DNA from: Pseudomonas_T sp032052615
GTDB taxonomy: Bacteria; Pseudomonadota; Gammaproteobacteria; Pseudomonadales; Pseudomonadaceae
Assembly (NCBI GenBank): GCA_032052615.1
Contig: DAMBWF010000002.1
Location: forward strand, 547,285 to 611,284
Direction: 5' to 3'
DNA: 64,000 nucleotides
Shown: positions 63,758-64,000 of the stretch, piece after piece
How positions within the stretch are numbered: the first letter of the stretch is position 1
Layout: each line of letters starts with the position of its first letter
Program-made: the position numbers and the translations under genes
The notes under the pieces: generated by a model
What the model was told of the DNA's origin: nothing
Seen by the model: the letters and a program-made list of their open reading frames with translations, nothing else
Databases searched by the model: none

Positions 63758-64000
63758 ATGATCAAGCAAACCGGCACTATAGGCTTTGTCGCAGCTTCCC
63801 TGCTATTTATCCATGCACCTTCACATGCTGCCGATCTAAGCTTTAGTGGCACTGCTTGTGGTACCTATACCACCGCTACCATATCTGCTAATGGTGGATT
63901 GGATCTGGCAGGGGTCAACATTACTAATGCAAACTGTGGTGTCGTGACTCCGACTCCGACTCCGACTCCGACTCCGACTCCGACTCCGACTCCGACTCCG
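63758..64000 (+). CDS. Start of a secreted protein with Thr-Pro repeats (runs off the window)
   Basis: Eighty-one codons are visible from ATG 63758 (CAGAGG upstream). A signal peptide (MIKQTGTIGFVAASLLFIHAPSHA) is followed by ADLSFSGTACGTYTTATISA, a short domain with Cys at about 34 and 61, and then a pure Thr-Pro run (nine units to the window end). Such TP linkers join a small N-terminal domain to another domain in secreted or surface proteins. GC content and codon use are like the preceding gene. The rest of the protein lies outside the window, so no function is assigned. Confidence 0.8.
   Translation, partial: MIKQTGTIGFVAASLLFIHAPSHAADLSFSGTACGTYTTATISANGGLDLAGVNITNANCGVVTPTPTPTPTPTPTPTPTP
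63947..64000 (+). repeat. In-frame hexanucleotide repeat (ACTCCG)9, continuing past the window
   Basis: Nine perfect ACTCCG units aligned to codons (Thr-Pro) reach the last base of the window. Copy-number change would lengthen or shorten the linker without shifting the frame. Confidence 0.95.

Overview
The window is a stretch of a high-GC gammaproteobacterial chromosome, almost certainly Pseudomonas in the broad sense. Gene content and order follow P. aeruginosa block by block (from memory of the PAO1 map): spuDEFGH; pyrX-pyrB-pyrR-ruvX-algH-tonB3-gshB-pilGHIJK-chpABC; rsmE-bioA-amine oxidase-cytochrome b561-yceI-rhlE; metF-HD hydrolase-ahcY; metK-tkt-epd-pgk-fba. Several joins between blocks differ from PAO1: spu next to pyr, no chpDE after chpC, no mexR-mexAB-oprM between yceI and the helicase, and cytochrome c'/ligB between ahcY and metK. 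I saw no rRNA, tRNA, IS element or prophage.

Layout. 0-4.9 kb: polyamine ABC importer (two paralogous binding proteins, ATPase, two permeases), ending at a bidirectional terminator. 4.95-10.8 kb, minus strand: pyrimidine genes with a metal-site-less dihydroorotase homologue, then ruvX, algH, tonB3 and gshB. 11-25.5 kb, plus strand: the Pil-Chp chemosensory cluster that controls twitching motility and cAMP, including a very large ChpA (2792 aa). 25.7-33.7 kb: ferritin-like protein, rsmE, a repeat-rich gap, bioA, amine oxidase, cytochrome b561, YceI and a DEAD-box helicase. 34-41.8 kb, mostly minus strand: the methionine/SAM cycle (metF, ahcY, metK) with a SAH riboswitch before ahcY and a fused ArsR-methyltransferase regulator before metK, plus a MESH1-like HD hydrolase. 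41.8-50.3 kb: a LysR/TDT-transporter pair, then tkt-epd-pgk-fba central carbon genes with two small lipoproteins.

50.3-64 kb is the accessory end. It holds an M9 collagenase-like protease, a YgjP-type metallopeptidase, a PL7 alginate lyase, a periplasmic binding protein, a type I-E CRISPR array (11 repeats, decaying at its right end, no cas genes in the window), a RarD/EamA transporter, a polytopic membrane protein, a two-domain glycosyltransferase, and a region of clearly different base and codon use. That last region carries an abundant-looking exported protein and the start of a secreted protein with a Thr-Pro hexanucleotide repeat that runs off the window.

The most notable signals are the double SAH/SAM sensing layout in the methionine cycle (an RNA switch and a protein regulator with a perfect 18-bp palindrome), the cas-less I-E array, the enlarged ChpA acidic linker, and the glycosyltransferase plus surface-protein locus at the right end.
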